This document shows positions 62,427-64,000 of a stretch of DNA of 64,000 nt, piece by piece. The DNA lies in the NCBI GenBank assembly GCA_942490995.1, contig CALOBG010000130.1, positions 91,847 to 155,846 on the forward strand, read 5' to 3'. The notes under the pieces were generated by a model. That model was given only the letters and a program-made list of their open reading frames with translations. It ran no database searches and had not been told where the DNA came from. The stretch's first letter is position 1. The number at the start of each line of letters is the position of its first letter. This stretch comes from UBA981 sp942490995 (GTDB taxonomy: Bacteria > Pseudomonadota > Gammaproteobacteria > Ga0077536). Made by a program: the position numbers and the translations under genes.

Positions 62427-63815
62427 ATGCCGACACAGTGTACCGCTGAACAACTGACGTTTTCATGGGCTGGACGCCGCCGCGTGGTGGCGGCGTTCGA
62501 TGGCGGAACGGTGAGCTCGGATGGCGGCGCGCTACTGCTGGGCAAGGCGGACGCGGCGGTCGGTCTGATCGACCGGCTGTCGCGCTGCTTCATCGACGAG
62601 CGGCAGGCCGACTTGGTCGAGCACTCGTTGCGCACGCTGGTCGGTCAACGGGTGTTCGCGCTGGCGCTGGGATACGAAGACCTGAACGACCACGACGAGC
62701 TACGCCATGACCCGGTGATGGGTGCGCTGCTGGGCAAGCTGTCGCCGCGGTTACGCGAGGACCGTGCAGCACTGGCGGGCAAGAGCACGCTGAGCCGTCT
62801 GGAATGCTATCCGGCGAGCGGGGCGCATCGCTATCACAAGATCCGCCCGGACGAATCAGCGATCGAACGGTTGTTCGTGGCGCTGTTCCTGGAGGCTTAC
62901 CTGCGAGCCGCCGGCGGAGATCGTGCTGGATCTGGATGCGACCGACGTGGCGTTGCACGGCCATCAGGAAGCACGGTTCTCTCACGGCTATTACGATCAC
63001 TACTGCTACCTGCCGTTGTACATCTACTGCGGCGAGCATCTGTTGGCCGCGAAGCTGCGTTCCCGGCGAACATCGACGGTGCGGCGAGGGCGGTGGAGGA
63101 GGTCGAACGCATCGTCGCCCAGGTGCGTGCGGTGGCCGAAGACGCGCATCGTGTTGTGAGCGGACTCGGGCTTCTGCCGCGAGGCGTTGATGGGCTGGTG
63201 CGAGGAAATGGCGTGGAATACGTGTCGGGCTGGAAGGCGGGCGCCCGTCTGGTACGGGCGATAGGCAGTGAACTGCAGACGGTGGCGGAGACGTCGGCAG
63301 CCACGCAGAGCCTGGCGCAAGCTGTTTCCGCGAGCCTGCGTATCGGACGCGCAAGAGCTGGAGCCGGTCACGCCGTGTGGTGGCCAAGGCTGAGCATACC
63401 GGTGACAAATCGAATCCGCGCTTCATCGTGACCTCGCTGTCGAAGCGACGCTGGGCGGCACGGGCGCTGTACGAGGACTTCTATTGCGCGCGCGGTGATG
63501 CCGAGAACCGCATCAAGGAATGCCAGCTCGACCTGTTCGCCGACCGGCTCTCGACCGAGACCCTGCGCGGCGTTGAACCAGCTGCGCCTGTGGTGGGCGT
63601 CGGCGGCTTATGCGCTGATGCACGCCGTGCGCCGCATCGGACTGGCCGGCACCACGCTCGCGCGTGCTCGTGCGACGACCATCCGCCTGCGCCTGTTGAA
63701 GATCGGCGCGGTGGTCACGGTCAGCGTGCGCAGGGTCAAGCTCGCGATGAGTAGCGGCCCGCATCAGCGGGAGTTCATCGCTGCCTGCCATGCCCTGGAC
63801 GTCGCGGCGCGTTAA
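62427..63815 (+). pseudogene. IS1380-family transposase, multiply frameshifted
   Basis: The start has GAGGAGG and reads MPTQCTAEQLTFSWAGRRRV, the typical IS1380 beginning. The DDE-region blocks are spread over different frames: DLDATDVALHGHQE, YYDHYCYLPLYIYCGEHLLA, RWAARALYEDFYCARGDAEN and ECQLDLFADRLSTETLRG. Frame changes occur near 62910, 63060, 63130, 63370 and 63570, so a full protein cannot be made. Several are single-base, in GC-rich runs. Either the copy is dead or the sequence has errors here. Confidence 0.82.
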
Positions 63816-63986
63816 GCCGCCCCCTACGAACCAGACTGCTGCTCTCGCTATCGAACCCCACCAACGACCGTCGGGTGGGTTCGCTCGCCCGCAGATAGGC
63901 AAGCCGCGTGATCTGCCGGGTTCACGCCAGCGATGCGCGGCTCGCTTCCCCATCGCTACCAGACGACTGCGTTAATCGCCGACGCG

Positions 63987-64000
63987 GTGAGAAATGCGGG
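63987..64000 (-). repeat. IS right terminal inverted repeat
   Basis: GTGAGAAATGCGGG at the very end of the window is the reverse complement of the left repeat with one mismatch. Confidence 0.8.

Larger units (their letters stand above)
62332..64000 (+). mobile_element. IS1380-family insertion sequence
   Basis: The left inverted repeat begins CCCGGATTTCTCACAC at 62332. The last 14 bases of the window (GTGAGAAATGCGGG) are its near-complement, so the element ends at or just beyond 64000. It holds one transposase gene with frameshifts (62427-63815) and a hairpin-containing 3' segment (CCCACC to GGTGGG around 63864-63880). It is inserted in the symporter gene. The target duplication cannot be checked because the right flank is outside. 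Confidence 0.85.

Overview
The window comes from a high-G+C, free-living gammaproteobacterium. The best evidence is a Crp protein very close to the E. coli/Vfr type, in the enterobacterial-style neighbourhood next to an OsmC-family gene. A canonical elongator tRNA-Met and a VPLPA-type (PEP-CTERM-like) surface protein fit the same picture. The order or family cannot be fixed from the sequence alone.

Left part (1-7.6 kb): ordinary chromosomal genes. These are an ABC-2 permease with a TPR-like partner, a class III adenylate cyclase, a type IV prepilin-like protein with a terminator, an ABC ATPase, a PAS/degenerate GGDEF protein, an osmC-crp divergent pair and a thioesterase. The cyclase and Crp suggest local cAMP signalling.

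7.8-16.7 kb is an accessory island at the 3' end of tRNA-Met. A near-perfect 45-bp copy of the tRNA 3' end lies at 12.67 kb, a degraded copy lies at 8.24 kb, and a 129-bp direct repeat (about 87% identical) precedes both extra copies. The island carries an AbiE toxin-antitoxin pair whose toxin gene has an in-frame TGA, a large SEC-C protein, a Fic protein and a HipBA pair with clear operators. No integrase is visible. A REP-like palindrome and a SWIM/SNF2 helicase follow.

20.3-34.6 kb: a VPLPA-CTERM protein made of four almost identical 186-188-residue repeats comes first. After it is a catabolic-looking cluster of a PanB-like enzyme, an LLM flavin oxidoreductase, two cyclohexanone-monooxygenase-type BVMOs (one frameshifted), a Tat-exported molybdenum hydroxylase, a NicX-like (2,5-dihydroxypyridine dioxygenase family) protein and a haloalkane dehalogenase-like hydrolase. 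Oxidation of an N-heteroaromatic or cyclic ketone substrate is a reasonable guess.

34.7-46.8 kb: mixed metabolic genes, namely HugZ-like, Ddn-like, GNAT plus nitrilase, SnoaL-like, two ATP-grasp-type proteins around a CocE/NonD hydrolase, and an MscS channel.

47.1-53.4 kb holds the most striking locus. It encodes a 1299-residue hybrid histidine kinase whose N-terminus reproduces the plant ethylene-receptor sensor domain, with all copper/ethylene residues at constant offset. One of its PAS domains matches the FixL haem PAS, with the His and Arg exactly 20 residues apart. A REC-PAS-GGDEF-EAL protein follows it. Together they suggest an ethylene/oxygen (or Cu/haem) to c-di-GMP signalling route.

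53.4-64 kb: a rimB-rimK-aspartoacylase operon, an outer-membrane-like DUF2490 protein, a pair of hairpin repeats, an mscS / soluble MgtE-CBS / mgtE operon, a Na/Pi cotransporter, and a dicarboxylate symporter gene cut by an IS1380-family element whose right inverted repeat coincides with the end of the window.
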